From NCBI RefSeq assembly GCF_900167935.1, contig NZ_FUYL01000006.1:1-64000 (forward strand): a stretch of 64,000 bases of DNA, given 5' to 3'. Below the pieces are notes generated by a model. The model was given only the letters and a program-made list of their open reading frames with translations. It made no database searches and was not told the origin of the DNA. The stretch is from Maribacter arcticus. Its GTDB lineage: Bacteria > Bacteroidota > Bacteroidia > Flavobacteriales > Flavobacteriaceae. The position numbers and the translations under genes were made by a program. Below are positions 1 through 9,062 of the stretch, piece by piece; position 1 is the stretch's first letter; each line of letters begins with the position of its first letter.

Positions 1-699
1 GTTGATACAAACAACACGGTGACCACTTTGGTGGACAACCTGGACGGCAGCTTTACCTATACATCAGAGAATGGTACGCCGGTACAGTTCCAAGCATCTA
101 CCATTACAGATAATGGCGATGGAACATCTACGATTGGTTTAGCTGATGGCGGAACTATTACAGTAGACAACGATGGAGTGGATAATGTAGACGATGCGGA
201 TAATAATCCAAATAATGAGATACAGATAATTGAATCAACAGATGGTTCAGTTACTGTTAATCAAAGTGGTATCAACTATAATCTATCGGTACCAACAGCA
301 AACGGTTCAGAAACAATTGTAGAAGCTGCACCAGATACTGACATTAGTGTTACGGGCACGGGTACTTCTGCAAATCCATATTTAATTGCCAATACCAGGC
401 CAGATATTTTCTATCCACCTTCAATTGCTGTAGATGTGGCAACAACGGGTACAGGTAGAACAATAGATTTACATTCAGAGTACATGATACAATACGGTAC
501 ACCAGTTGTAATAAGTTCAGGGGCACCAGCAGCAATACCAACGTATGCAAATAACGAGTTATATTATTATGTGACGTATTTTGATCCTACCGTTTTTGCT
601 AATGTAAGTGTAGATAACGTTGGTGTAATGACATATGATGTTATAGCAAGCCCAACAGACTATAACACATTAATTAATGTTGTGTTTGTAGCTCAATAA
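1..699 (+). CDS. C-terminal part of a large repeat-rich surface protein (5' end outside window)
   Basis: The reading frame is open from base 1 and ends at a TAA at 697-699, so only the last 232 residues are present. Residues about 5-60 are rich in Asp, Asn, Gly and Thr, with DNGDGT-like turns (around residues 37-42) typical of extracellular beta-sandwich repeats. The last ~100 residues form a different, Tyr/Val-rich beta domain ending in VVFVAQ. I see no standard type IX sorting domain at the C-terminus. The next gene begins 32 bases later and belongs to the same secretion-related cluster, so a cell-surface or adhesin-like role is plausible but inferred. The family is not recognised. Confidence is high that this is coding and low for function. 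Confidence 0.75.
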   Translation, partial: VDTNNTVTTLVDNLDGSFTYTSENGTPVQFQASTITDNGDGTSTIGLADGGTITVDNDGVDNVDDADNNPNNEIQIIESTDGSVTVNQSGINYNLSVPTANGSETIVEAAPDTDISVTGTGTSANPYLIANTRPDIFYPPSIAVDVATTGTGRTIDLHSEYMIQYGTPVVISSGAPAAIPTYANNELYYYVTYFDPTVFANVSVDNVGVMTYDVIASPTDYNTLINVVFVAQ

Positions 700-731
700 A
701 TAGCTAATTAAAAAATAGATCCCAAATCGAT

Positions 732-2753
732 TTGAAAAAAACGCATATATATAAAACCATATTTCTCAGTATTGTTACTACAGTACTAGGAGTTTTGGTA
801 TCCAATGCCCAGTTTTTACTTCAGGCACCAACAGATAGCGATCAAAATAATTTTCGTTGGTATGAAGCTTCAGATACAACAACTGTGCTTGGTACAGATT
901 CCTATTATGAGGTAACTCAGCCAGGTATTTATTTTGCTACCTACGATGGTACTTTATGTGGGTCTAATGCAACGGGCTATTTTATAGTAACTGATTGTAA
1001 TAATCCAAATAATGAAGTGACTATGGATGTTACTTCTAATGTGCCCAGTAGCGCCACGATTAGATGGAATCCTCCAGTAAGTGGAGATCAATTAAGGCCT
1101 ATGGTTATTGCAACTGACGCCGTTGTGAAATATACTGCACTAGTTACAAAAGCAGTTAATACGTTTAGTCTACCAAATTTTACAGTGGTGTGTTTACCTG
1201 AAGCGGCTGATTTAGTAGATGATGTAGTAACTACCGATGAAGAAGTTCCTGTTATTATTGATATTTATGCTAATGATGCAGATTTACCAAATATAGGAGC
1301 ATTAACAACTACAGATCCTTTAAACGGAACGGTGACCATAGATGATGGTGGTACGCCAAATAATCCATTAGATGATATAGTTACCTATACGCCAGATGTA
1401 GATTTTAACGGTACAGATAGTTTTGACTATACAGTTTGTAATAGTTATGGAGATTGTAGCACGGCAACGGTTACTATTTCGGTTTTACCGATAGTTGATA
1501 CTAATGATGACTCTGTAGCAATAAATAGTAATGAGATTAGAGCTATTGATACTTGGCAAATTAATGATAATGATTTGCCAGCTACAGGAACGTTTAGTGT
1601 AACCCAACCTAACAATGGTTCGGTAACAGTTGATGATAATGGTACGCCGAATAATCCAACTGATGATATACCAACATATTTTCCAAATAATAATTATATA
1701 GGAATAGATGCTTTTGATTATACAGTTTGTGATGCATTAGGTAATTGTAGCACATCGACCATTACTATTTTAATTAATCCGTTAGGTGTCGATATAGATA
1801 GCGATGATGATGGTATTGTTGACAGTTTTGAAGATTTAAATTTAGATGGCGATAATGATCCGTCAACGGATCCAACAGATTCTGATGGTGACGGTTTCCC
1901 AGACTACTTAGATATTGATAGTGATGGTGACGGTATACCAGACAATGTTGAAGCTCAAGCTACAGCAGAATATATAGCTCCTTCAGGCATTGATTCAAAT
2001 AACAATGGTTTGGATGATGCTTATGAAACAAACGGTTTAATGGGAATATTCCCTGTAGATACCGATGGCGACAATCTTCCTGATTATTTAGATGAAGACA
2101 GTGATAATGATAATATTCTTGACGAAATAGAAGGCCATGATTTTAACCAAGATGGTATTGCAGATGTTGTAAGAATAGGATCTGATAAAGATAATGATGG
2201 TCTAGATGACGGATTTGAAGGTTCTATTTCTGTAGACATAGATGTGAACGACGAAATTGATAATCCCTATGCACAACTTCCAAATACTGATAACGATGAA
2301 GAATCTGATTATAGAGATACTGACGATGATGACGATGGCATAGAAACTGTTGATGAAGATGTGAATCTTAATAGTAATTATATTGATGATGACTCAGATG
2401 ATGATGGTATTCCAAACTACTTAGATTCAGATTTAGGTCAGTTAGAAGAAGAAATTGAAGTTTTCAACGTTATTACACCTAACGGTGATGGTATTCATGA
2501 TGAATTAAGAATATCAGGCTTAGAAAACTATCCTAACAATACATTAAAAATCTATAACAGATGGGGTGTATCAGTTTATAATACAAGAGCATATAATACA
2601 GAAGGGAATGTTTTTAATGGCACATCTGAAGGTAGGGTAACAATTGATGTTGACAGTAAATTGCCAGTAGGTACATATTTCTATATTCTAGATTATGAAT
2701 TACCTAACGGGGAAACAAAATCACTTTCTGGTTACATATATATTAATAGATAA
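732..2753 (+). CDS. Surface protein with cadherin-like domains, calcium-binding TSP3 repeats and gliding-type (type B) C-terminal sorting domain
   Basis: The protein has 673 residues and starts with TTG (732-734), which directly precedes a Lys-rich signal peptide (residues 1-26, ending VSNA). Residues ~157-253 and ~255-351 are two similar Ig/cadherin-like repeats sharing the pattern [13 protein letters not shown], TPNNPxDD and FDYTVC. Residues ~353-570 are Asp-rich thrombospondin type 3 repeats ([18 protein letters not shown]), which bind calcium. Residues ~576-673 begin [19 protein letters not shown] and contain [10 protein letters not shown] and GTYFYIL, the signature of the gliding-motility-associated (type B) C-terminal domain. 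That domain directs export through the type IX secretion system. The gene is followed after 5 bases by a PorP/SprF-family gene, the usual genetic partner of such substrates. The ligand or role on the surface cannot be read from the sequence. Confidence 0.9.
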   Translation: MKKTHIYKTIFLSIVTTVLGVLVSNAQFLLQAPTDSDQNNFRWYEASDTTTVLGTDSYYEVTQPGIYFATYDGTLCGSNATGYFIVTDCNNPNNEVTMDVTSNVPSSATIRWNPPVSGDQLRPMVIATDAVVKYTALVTKAVNTFSLPNFTVVCLPEAADLVDDVVTTDEEVPVIIDIYANDADLPNIGALTTTDPLNGTVTIDDGGTPNNPLDDIVTYTPDVDFNGTDSFDYTVCNSYGDCSTATVTISVLPIVDTNDDSVAINSNEIRAIDTWQINDNDLPATGTFSVTQPNNGSVTVDDNGTPNNPTDDIPTYFPNNNYIGIDAFDYTVCDALGNCSTSTITILINPLGVDIDSDDDGIVDSFEDLNLDGDNDPSTDPTDSDGDGFPDYLDIDSDGDGIPDNVEAQATAEYIAPSGIDSNNNGLDDAYETNGLMGIFPVDTDGDNLPDYLDEDSDNDNILDEIEGHDFNQDGIADVVRIGSDKDNDGLDDGFEGSISVDIDVNDEIDNPYAQLPNTDNDEESDYRDTDDDDDGIETVDEDVNLNSNYIDDDSDDDGIPNYLDSDLGQLEEEIEVFNVITPNGDGIHDELRISGLENYPNNTLKIYNRWGVSVYNTRAYNTEGNVFNGTSEGRVTIDVDSKLPVGTYFYILDYELPNGETKSLSGYIYINR

Positions 2754-2758
2754 GAAGA

Positions 2759-3712
2759 ATGTTGAAATCATATATAACCATAAATAAAATAAGCATTTTA
2801 AAACAGGTTTTCACTATCGTGACATTCTGTTATGGTGTATTTTCTTATGGCCAACAAGATGCACAATATACCCAGTATATGTATAATACGGTAAGTGTAA
2901 ATCCTGGTTATGCCGGTTCAAGAGGGCATATAAGTATTGCTGCACTGCATCGGTCACAATGGGTAGGTTTAGATGGTGCGCCAAAAACACAAACTTTTAA
3001 TGTTCATTCACCTATAGGATATAGAGGGCTAGGTTTAGGTTTGTCAATTGTAAATGATGAAATAGGACCGACCTCAGAAACTAATATTGACATAGATTTT
3101 TCATATACAATTTGGACATCGACAGAAGGTAGGTTAAGTTTTGGTCTTAAGACCAGTGCTAATTTGCTAGACATAAAATTTTCAGAATTAAATCAATATT
3201 CAACAGACCCAACTTTACAACAAGATATTGATAATAGGCTTTCGCCTAATATTGGTGCTGGAGTCTATTATCATACTAATAAATTTTATTTAGGATTATC
3301 AGTGCCGCGTTTCTTGGAGACATCACATTTTCAAGAGACTAATTTATCAACTGCAAAAGAGCAAATGAATTTATATCTAATAACTGGGTACGTTTGGGAT
3401 TTGAATGAATTTGTAAAATTTAAACCAACAATACTTACTAAGGTGGTATTAGGAGCACCTGTGCAATTAGATTTATCAGCAAATTTTATGTTAAATGATA
3501 AATTTATTATTGGAGCAGGCTACAGATGGGATGCTGCAATTAGTGGTATGGCCGGGTTTAATGTTTCAAATAAATTTTTAATCGGTATTGCCTATGATAA
3601 AGAAACGACAGAGCTGGGTAATGCAGCCTTTAATGACGGTTCTTTTGAAGTGATTTTCAGATATGACTTTATATCTACTAAAAATAATTTGAAATCTCCA
3701 CGATTCTTCTAG
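2759..3712 (+). CDS. PorP/SprF family type IX secretion system outer-membrane protein
   Basis: The 317-residue protein has an N-terminal hydrophobic signal region (residues ~12-30). This is followed by the family hallmark QYTQYMYNTVSVNPGYAGSR (about residues 37-56) and HRSQWVGLDGAPKTQTF. The rest alternates short aromatic beta-strands, as expected for an outer-membrane barrel. SprF-like proteins are needed for secretion and surface attachment of particular type B sorting-domain substrates. The gene lies 5 bases after such a substrate gene (732-2753), so dedicated pairing is likely. There is no obvious T-tailed terminator behind it, only a short hairpin at 3740-3756. Confidence 0.9.
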   Translation: MLKSYITINKISILKQVFTIVTFCYGVFSYGQQDAQYTQYMYNTVSVNPGYAGSRGHISIAALHRSQWVGLDGAPKTQTFNVHSPIGYRGLGLGLSIVNDEIGPTSETNIDIDFSYTIWTSTEGRLSFGLKTSANLLDIKFSELNQYSTDPTLQQDIDNRLSPNIGAGVYYHTNKFYLGLSVPRFLETSHFQETNLSTAKEQMNLYLITGYVWDLNEFVKFKPTILTKVVLGAPVQLDLSANFMLNDKFIIGAGYRWDAAISGMAGFNVSNKFLIGIAYDKETTELGNAAFNDGSFEVIFRYDFISTKNNLKSPRFF

Positions 3713-3782
3713 ATTGGTCTATTAACGTATTATTATATGTTCTACTTTTCGTAGAATAAGTTAAACGCCTTATTTTTACCTA

Positions 3783-4322
3783 ATGAAGGAAGAAGAGGTA
3801 ATTCTTGTAAATCAAGAAAACGAACAGATAGGTACCATGCCTAAAATGGAAGCTCATGAAAAAGCTTTGCTTCACAGGGCATTTTCAGTTTTTATTGTAA
3901 ATGACGAGGGTGAAATAATGTTGCAGCAACGTGCGGCATCAAAATATCATTCACCTTTATTATGGACTAACACATGTTGTAGTCACCAAAGGGTAGGGGA
4001 ATCGAATTTAGATGCTGGTAAGCGAAGACTTCAAGAAGAAATGGGCTTTGAGGCAGAATTAAAAGAACTTTTCTCCTTTATATATAAAGCTCCGTTCGAT
4101 AATGGTTTAACCGAACATGAATATGATCATGTGATGATAGGGAATTTTAATACGAAGCCTAAAATTAACCCCGAAGAGGTTGAGGCTTGGAAATGGATGT
4201 CACCAGAATTGGTTAAGAAAGACATTGCCGATAACCCAAAGGAATATACGGTTTGGTTCAAAATTATTTTTGAAAAATTCTACCAACATTTATTTAATAC
4301 AGCAGAGAACAATGAAGGTTAA
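3783..4322 (+). CDS. idi: Isopentenyl-diphosphate delta-isomerase, type 1
   Basis: The 179-residue cytoplasmic Nudix-fold enzyme interconverts isopentenyl and dimethylallyl diphosphate for isoprenoid synthesis. The metal- and substrate-binding landmarks are present: WTNTCCSHQ with the active-site cysteine at residue 65 or 66 and His68, the Nudix-like RRLQEEMGF (81-89), and EHEYDHVMIG with the catalytic Glu at 111 or 113. The length matches the type 1 family. The ATG start fits the N-terminus MKEEEVILVNQ. Its 3' end overlaps the next gene by 11 bases (4312-4322), which suggests co-translation. Confidence 0.95.
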   Translation: MKEEEVILVNQENEQIGTMPKMEAHEKALLHRAFSVFIVNDEGEIMLQQRAASKYHSPLLWTNTCCSHQRVGESNLDAGKRRLQEEMGFEAELKELFSFIYKAPFDNGLTEHEYDHVMIGNFNTKPKINPEEVEAWKWMSPELVKKDIADNPKEYTVWFKIIFEKFYQHLFNTAENNEG

Positions 4323-4719
4323 GGTTAGTAGAAAAGCACATTTTAATGCGGCTCATCGGTTGTATAAAAAAGAATGGGATGACGCAAAAAACACCGATAT
4401 TTTTGGTAAATGCAACAATCCAAATTTTCATGGGCACAACTATGAATTAATAGTAAGTGTTACAGGTGAGATTGATTCAGAAACAGGTTTTGTTATGGAT
4501 ATGAAGGAGTTAAAGGATTTAATCAAGCAAGAGATTGAAGATTACCTCGACCATAAAAATCTTAATATAGAAGTAGAGGAGTTTAATAATTTAAATCCAA
4601 CGGCCGAAAATATTGCTGTGATTATTTGGAAAAGGTTGAGACCCCATATTTCTTCTTCAAATGAATTAGAAATAGTTCTTTTTGAAACACCTAGAAATTT
4701 TGTAACATTTTCGGGATAA
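4312..4719 (+). CDS. queD: 6-pyruvoyl-tetrahydropterin / 6-carboxytetrahydropterin synthase
   Basis: The protein has 135 residues. I start it at ATG 4312, where homology begins (KVSRKAHFNAAHR). The frame is open upstream but only reads through idi. Zinc ligands are His15, His40 and His42 (HGHNY); the catalytic Cys34 lies in GKCNNPNFHGHNY; the Asp80-His81 pair and Glu125 (FETPRN) complete the active site. The family converts dihydroneopterin triphosphate to 6-carboxy-tetrahydropterin (queuosine route) or 6-pyruvoyl-tetrahydropterin. The GKCNNPN spacing resembles the pyruvoyl-type enzymes as much as classical QueD, so the exact product is uncertain. Overlap with idi suggests coupled expression. 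Confidence 0.9.
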   Translation: MKVKVSRKAHFNAAHRLYKKEWDDAKNTDIFGKCNNPNFHGHNYELIVSVTGEIDSETGFVMDMKELKDLIKQEIEDYLDHKNLNIEVEEFNNLNPTAENIAVIIWKRLRPHISSSNELEIVLFETPRNFVTFSG

Positions 4720-4790
4720 TCTTTTTGTCATATAATGTAAGAAAATTCTTTATTTAACGTTATTGTTTTAAGATTTTTAAAATTTAAATT

Positions 4791-5759
4791 ATGACCCTAT
4801 ATCCGCTTAAATTCAGACCGATTCTTAAAGAAAGACTCTGGGGTGGCACAAAACTTAAAGAAGTATTAGGTAAACCAATTGAGAGCGATATTACTGGCGA
4901 GAGTTGGGAGTTATCTACTGTTAAAGGAGATATTTCTGTAATTGTAAATGGCAGCTTAGAAGGTAAATCACTACAAGAATTAATTGAATCTAATGGTGAA
5001 GAGCTATTAGGTAAAAGTGTCGTAGAAAGGTTTGGGAAAGAATTTCCGATATTAATTAAGTTTATTGATGCCAAGCAAGATTTGTCGATACAATTACATC
5101 CTAATGATGAATTGGCAAAAGAACGTCATGATTCTTTTGGTAAAACAGAAATGTGGTATATAATGGATGCTGACCCAAAAGCAGAATTGATTGTAGGGTT
5201 CAACAAAGATGTCACTAAAGAAGAATATGCTGAAAGTATTGATAATGATACACTATTGGATCTTCTTAATTATGAACAAGTTAAAGAAGGAGATACGTTT
5301 TTTATAAATACTGGAAAAATTCACGCAATTGGAGCAGGAGTGATGTTGGCAGAGATTCAACAGACTTCAGATGTAACTTACCGCGTATTTGATTTTAATC
5401 GTAAAGACAAAGAAGGTAATCTTCGAGAATTGCATACAGAGCTTGCGCTTGATGCGGTAGATTATAAAAAGAAAGATGATTTTAAGGTTTCTTATAGCCA
5501 AGACTTAAATAAAGTCAGTGAAATGGTTGACTGTCCTTATTTTAAAACAAATTTCATTCAATTAACAGAAAACCTTGAGTTGGATATTACTAAACGTGAT
5601 TCTTTTACCATATTTATGTGTGTTGGTGGCGAAGTGGTAATAAAAACATCGGAGGGTGAAGTATTGATTAAAAATGGTGAAACAGCACTATTACCAGCTA
5701 TTACCAAAAAGATTTCATTGCAATCTAAGGGAGCTAAACTTCTAGAAGTGACTATTTAG
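4791..5759 (+). CDS. manA: Mannose-6-phosphate isomerase, class I
   Basis: The 322-residue cupin enzyme interconverts mannose 6-phosphate and fructose 6-phosphate. The zinc-site residues are visible: Gln101 and His103 (QLHPND), Glu120 (GKTEMWYI) and His178 (TGKIHAIGAG). The region AEIQQTSDVTYRVFDF near residue 190 is a strongly conserved block. The length matches the short bacterial form of type I phosphomannose isomerases. The ATG follows 71 bases after the pterin synthase gene. The enzyme would supply mannose precursors for cell-surface polysaccharides or use imported mannose; which one cannot be told here. Confidence 0.93.
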   Translation: MTLYPLKFRPILKERLWGGTKLKEVLGKPIESDITGESWELSTVKGDISVIVNGSLEGKSLQELIESNGEELLGKSVVERFGKEFPILIKFIDAKQDLSIQLHPNDELAKERHDSFGKTEMWYIMDADPKAELIVGFNKDVTKEEYAESIDNDTLLDLLNYEQVKEGDTFFINTGKIHAIGAGVMLAEIQQTSDVTYRVFDFNRKDKEGNLRELHTELALDAVDYKKKDDFKVSYSQDLNKVSEMVDCPYFKTNFIQLTENLELDITKRDSFTIFMCVGGEVVIKTSEGEVLIKNGETALLPAITKKISLQSKGAKLLEVTI

Positions 5760-5792
5760 AGCATAATTTACTCTTCAGCAACTCAAATATTG

Positions 5793-5800
5793 TATTTTTG
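5793..5800 (+). promoter_or_regulatory. Bacteroidota -7 promoter box (TATTTTTG) of the 5818 gene
   Basis: TATTTTTG matches the Bacteroidota sigma-factor -7 consensus TAnnTTTG and lies 17 bases before the ATG at 5818. No clear -33 TTG/TTTG was found at the usual spacing. Confidence 0.55.
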
Positions 5801-5817
5801 CAAAAAAATAATTAGTA

Positions 5818-6087
5818 ATGGCAAGTATAAAAAATTTAAAGAAAGATATTAATAATGTTCTTGGTGACATTATAGAAGGTGTTTATATAGTAGATGCTGC
5901 AAACGGAAAGAACAATTCTAAAGAAGGTTCAGCTATTATTGATGAGGCTATTTCGAATTTTGATGAACTTATCGTTAAGGTTAACGAAAGTAAAGTTGAA
6001 AATAAGAAGGCTCATTTCAATGAAGTAAGAAATGATTTGGAAACTAAAGCTAATAAATTAGTAGAAAAACTAAACAAGTTAGCTTAA
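5818..6087 (+). CDS. Small conserved helical protein, unknown function
   Basis: The 89-residue protein is predicted to be mostly alpha-helical, with heptad-like Leu/Ile/Val spacing (IKNLKKDINNVLGDII, then ISNFDELIVKVNES, then LETKANKLVEKLNKLA). It has no signal peptide or membrane segment and many Lys/Glu residues, so a soluble cytoplasmic protein is expected. It has its own -7 box 17 bases upstream and a strong terminator behind, so it is probably a single-gene transcript. I believe short proteins of this kind recur in flavobacteria, but I cannot name the family or give a function. Confidence 0.85.
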   Translation: MASIKNLKKDINNVLGDIIEGVYIVDAANGKNNSKEGSAIIDEAISNFDELIVKVNESKVENKKAHFNEVRNDLETKANKLVEKLNKLA

Positions 6088-6112
6088 TTTAAAGTTTCGA
6101 TTTTAGATTAAT

Positions 6113-6146
6113 AAAAAAAGCATCCTAATTATAGGATGCTTTTTTA
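6113..6146. terminator. Bidirectional Rho-independent terminator
   Basis: The arms GCATCCTA and TAGGATGC surround a 4-base loop and are flanked by A6 on the left and T6 on the right. The hairpin lies between converging genes (5818-6087 plus, 6172-6867 minus) and can serve both. Confidence 0.9.
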
Positions 6147-6171
6147 TTTTCTAACTGTTTTGTTAATAATA

Positions 6172-6867
6172 TTATTTCTTTTTCAACAGTAAAGCCAACT
6201 CCTCACCATATTTTGAGTTCGCTACTTCTGGTGAAAGAACACTATATATAGAATCTAAATATTTGACATTGGCATCTGGTATTTCTTTTAAAGCAATATA
6301 AGGTGCTACGAATGAATTTTTATTGTTGAGTGCAAAGTTGATAGCAAATGCATAACCTCTTTGTAAATTTCTATTACTGATATTTTCTAAAGAATCGATA
6401 CTTACTTGAGATAGTTGATTTTCAGGTTGTGAAGCCTTCATCATGATTTCAATATTTTTCTTATTGATGCCAGACATAGTCATTCTATACTCCTCTAATT
6501 TTTCATGGCTTTTAGACCCAGAAATTTTTGCGGTAGTATCAAAAGTATTCCAATCTGTATTGATAGTAATTGTACCAGGTTCGGCAAAAAAAGTGATTCG
6601 GTCATTTATGTCATTGTTATCTTTCTTTTTCAAGTATAGATAATAAATTTCGGGACTTTCTAATTTACTCTTAAAAGTAAAATTACCATCACCATTTATT
6701 GCTAAGGAGTCAACAGTAACTAAAACAGAATCAGGCACATGTTGTAAATAAAGCATACCTTTTTTTAGGCCTTTAACTTTACCAGTTACAATTAATGTTT
6801 CTTCTGCGTTATCGCCACAAGAACTTAATACTAGCATAGAAACTAAAACAACTATTAATCTTTTCAT
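6172..6867 (-). CDS. Lipoprotein with DUF4369-type domain
   Basis: The 231-residue protein begins with a lipoprotein signal whose lipobox is LSSC (Cys17). Residues ~25-125 (VTGKVKGLKKGMLYLQHVPDS, then DSLAINGDGNFTFKSKLESPEIYYLYL) match the DUF4369 pattern usually found in front of thioredoxin-like domains in Bacteroidota. The C-terminal ~100 residues are helical, and there is no CxxC thioredoxin module, so this is the short form. It is probably anchored in the periplasm or outer membrane; the function is unknown. Confidence 0.85.
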   Translation of the reverse strand: MKRLIVVLVSMLVLSSCGDNAEETLIVTGKVKGLKKGMLYLQHVPDSVLVTVDSLAINGDGNFTFKSKLESPEIYYLYLKKKDNNDINDRITFFAEPGTITINTDWNTFDTTAKISGSKSHEKLEEYRMTMSGINKKNIEIMMKASQPENQLSQVSIDSLENISNRNLQRGYAFAINFALNNKNSFVAPYIALKEIPDANVKYLDSIYSVLSPEVANSKYGEELALLLKKK

Positions 6868-6949
6868 TCGTATAATTTAGGCCGCAAATATCTATAAATT
6901 TTAATAGAAATGATTGGCTACTTTTAATTTGTTATTAAAAAAGTGGTTA

Positions 6950-8251
6950 TTATAATTTTGAGGCAACCTCCATTAAATAAGCACAAAGTAATGCCCCACC
7001 AGTACCGACAACATAACCTAAAACGGCTAATAGCACACCAACAGAAGTTAATGAAGGATGAAATTCAGCAGCCACTACTGGAGCGGAAGCGGCCCCACCA
7101 ACATTAGCTTGGCTACCTACTGCTAAAAAGAAATAAGGTGCTTTAATCAATTTCGCTACTAAAATCATGAGTGCGGCATGTATGGTTATCCAAATAAAAC
7201 CTACTGCAATTAAGCCAGGATTTTCAAGAACCTTTCCTAAATCCATTTTCATGCCTATGGTAGCAACCAAAATATAAATGAACATTCCGCCAATTTTACT
7301 AGCACCTGCACCTTCATAATTTTTGGCTTTGGTAAAAGAGAGCGCAATACCCAAACCAGTTGCAATAACTACCATCCAAAAGAAGCTAGAGCCTAAGAAA
7401 GATAGAAAACTTTTTTGGTTGCTAACAGCGTCAAAATTACGAGTTAAAAACGTACTTATTTCATCTCCAAAGAAATGGGAAATACCAACGGCGGTAAATG
7501 CTAAAGAAAGCATAATCATATAATCGCTTAAGGTTGGTACACGTGTGATTTTTTCAGTAAACTCGGTTACTTTTATTCTTAAGGTTTCAATAGCTGAAGT
7601 ATCGGCTTTTAACCATTTGTCAATTTGTTTTGTTTTACCTACTCCTAATAAAACTATTGCCATCCAAACATTGGCCACAACGATATCTATCAATACCATA
7701 CCACCATACTTTTCAGGATTGTATTGAAAAATTTCGAGCATTGCGGCTTGGTTAGCTCCGCCACCAATCCAACTACCGGCAATGGTAGAAAGACCTCTCC
7801 AAATTGCGTCAAAATCATTTCCACCTACGGTATCAGGGGAAAATATGGAAACTATAAGGATAGCAATAGGACCGCCAATAATAATACCGGCACTGCCTGT
7901 TAAGAACATTATGATGGCTTTAGAGCCTAAATTGGATATCGCTTTTATATCTATGCTCAATGTCATTAAAACCAAAGCAGCTGGCAGTAAATATCTACTT
8001 GCCATAAAATATAAGTTTGAAATTTCATCTGAAATTATACCGGTACTGGTAAGAATAGCAGGTAATAAATAGCACATAAGCACTGCAGGTACTATAGAAT
8101 AGAACTTGCTCCAAAAACCGGTTTTTAAGTTAGAGGTATAAAAAATAAAACCTAAACAAAGTGTTAGCAATCCAAAGACTACAGTATCATTACTAATTAA
8201 CGGTTGAGCGAGTAGGTTGTGCATAACTGTTTTGGTGGTTGCTATTTTCAA
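6950..8251 (-). CDS. DUF819 (YjcL-like) integral membrane protein
   Basis: The 433-residue protein has roughly ten to twelve hydrophobic segments and the Gly/Ala-rich family motifs IAGSWIGGGANQAAM (about residues 155-170) and GSQANVGGAASAPVVAAEF (about 380-400). The two resemble each other and suggest an internal repeat like that of secondary transporters. The substrate is unknown. It follows the HAD phosphatase gene by only 6 bases on the same strand, so the two are probably co-transcribed. Confidence 0.88.
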   Translation of the reverse strand: MKIATTKTVMHNLLAQPLISNDTVVFGLLTLCLGFIFYTSNLKTGFWSKFYSIVPAVLMCYLLPAILTSTGIISDEISNLYFMASRYLLPAALVLMTLSIDIKAISNLGSKAIIMFLTGSAGIIIGGPIAILIVSIFSPDTVGGNDFDAIWRGLSTIAGSWIGGGANQAAMLEIFQYNPEKYGGMVLIDIVVANVWMAIVLLGVGKTKQIDKWLKADTSAIETLRIKVTEFTEKITRVPTLSDYMIMLSLAFTAVGISHFFGDEISTFLTRNFDAVSNQKSFLSFLGSSFFWMVVIATGLGIALSFTKAKNYEGAGASKIGGMFIYILVATIGMKMDLGKVLENPGLIAVGFIWITIHAALMILVAKLIKAPYFFLAVGSQANVGGAASAPVVAAEFHPSLTSVGVLLAVLGYVVGTGGALLCAYLMEVASKL

Positions 8252-8257
8252 ATATAC

Positions 8258-9061
8258 TTAATTAACCAAGTGTTCTTCAATAAAATGAGCAACGCCGTCA
8301 TCAGTGTTTTTTAAAGTAACGTAATTAGAAATAGCTTTAACTTCTTCTCGAGCATTTTCTACAGCAACACTACAGCCAACATTTTCAAGCATTTCAATAT
8401 CATTATAGTTGTCACCAAAAGCAATAATATCCTCTAATGAATCATTACTGTCCATTAATAATTTTATGGCTGAGAGTTTTGAAACAGATATTGGAGCAAT
8501 CTCGATTAATGTGTCGTTAGAACGATAAAGATTTAGCTGAACGCTAAATTTTTCTTTAAGCAGTGGCATTAATATATCTGCACTCTCTTTAGTACACATT
8601 AACATGATTTTATGCGCACCAATGTTTCTTTGTTCCCAATTCGATAAAGTAGTGGAAGTTGATTCAAATGTGGGTGTTGATTTTGTGTATTTAGTTTCTT
8701 TTTCAACCCTAATAGAAGGTTGAGGAACATACCATTCATTATAGTAATAAAGTCCTAAATCAGCTTCTAAATCACTACAGAGATTATAGATTTTTTTTAA
8801 TATATTAACAGGAATAATTACGGATGCTAATTCTTGTTGACCCGATAGAACAAGTGCGCCATTATAGCATATGATAGTTTCATTCGTGATGCCTAAACTT
8901 TCTTGAATATATCTCATTCCACTTGGCATTCTTGCCGATACCAAAATAATACGTGTGTCATTCTTAATCTTGCTAATCTGTTCGATGGCGTATTTTGAAA
9001 CATTGCTTTTAGTTGAAAGTAATGTTCCATCTAAATCAGAACATAATATTTTATATTTCAT
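8258..9061 (-). CDS. HAD superfamily Cof-type phosphatase
   Basis: The 267-residue protein carries HAD motif I as SDLDGT with nucleophile Asp9 and Asp11 and motif IV as GDNYNDIEML near residue 220. The C2-type cap between them is typical of Cof/YbiV sugar-phosphate phosphatases. The substrate is not predictable. The gene lies 1 base after the DUF5916 gene above it and 6 bases before the DUF819 gene, so it sits inside a minus-strand operon. Confidence 0.9.
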   Translation of the reverse strand: MKYKILCSDLDGTLLSTKSNVSKYAIEQISKIKNDTRIILVSARMPSGMRYIQESLGITNETIICYNGALVLSGQQELASVIIPVNILKKIYNLCSDLEADLGLYYYNEWYVPQPSIRVEKETKYTKSTPTFESTSTTLSNWEQRNIGAHKIMLMCTKESADILMPLLKEKFSVQLNLYRSNDTLIEIAPISVSKLSAIKLLMDSNDSLEDIIAFGDNYNDIEMLENVGCSVAVENAREEVKAISNYVTLKNTDDGVAHFIEEHLVN

Positions 9062-9062
9062 T

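Noticed and set aside
3740-3756. Short hairpin TTCTAC/GTAGAA as terminator of the SprF-like gene
   Set aside because: Only 6 base pairs and no T tract follow; too weak to call.
4180-4311. In-frame extension of the pterin synthase to an earlier ATG
   Set aside because: The extra 44 codons read antiphase through idi and do not resemble the family; homology starts at 4312.
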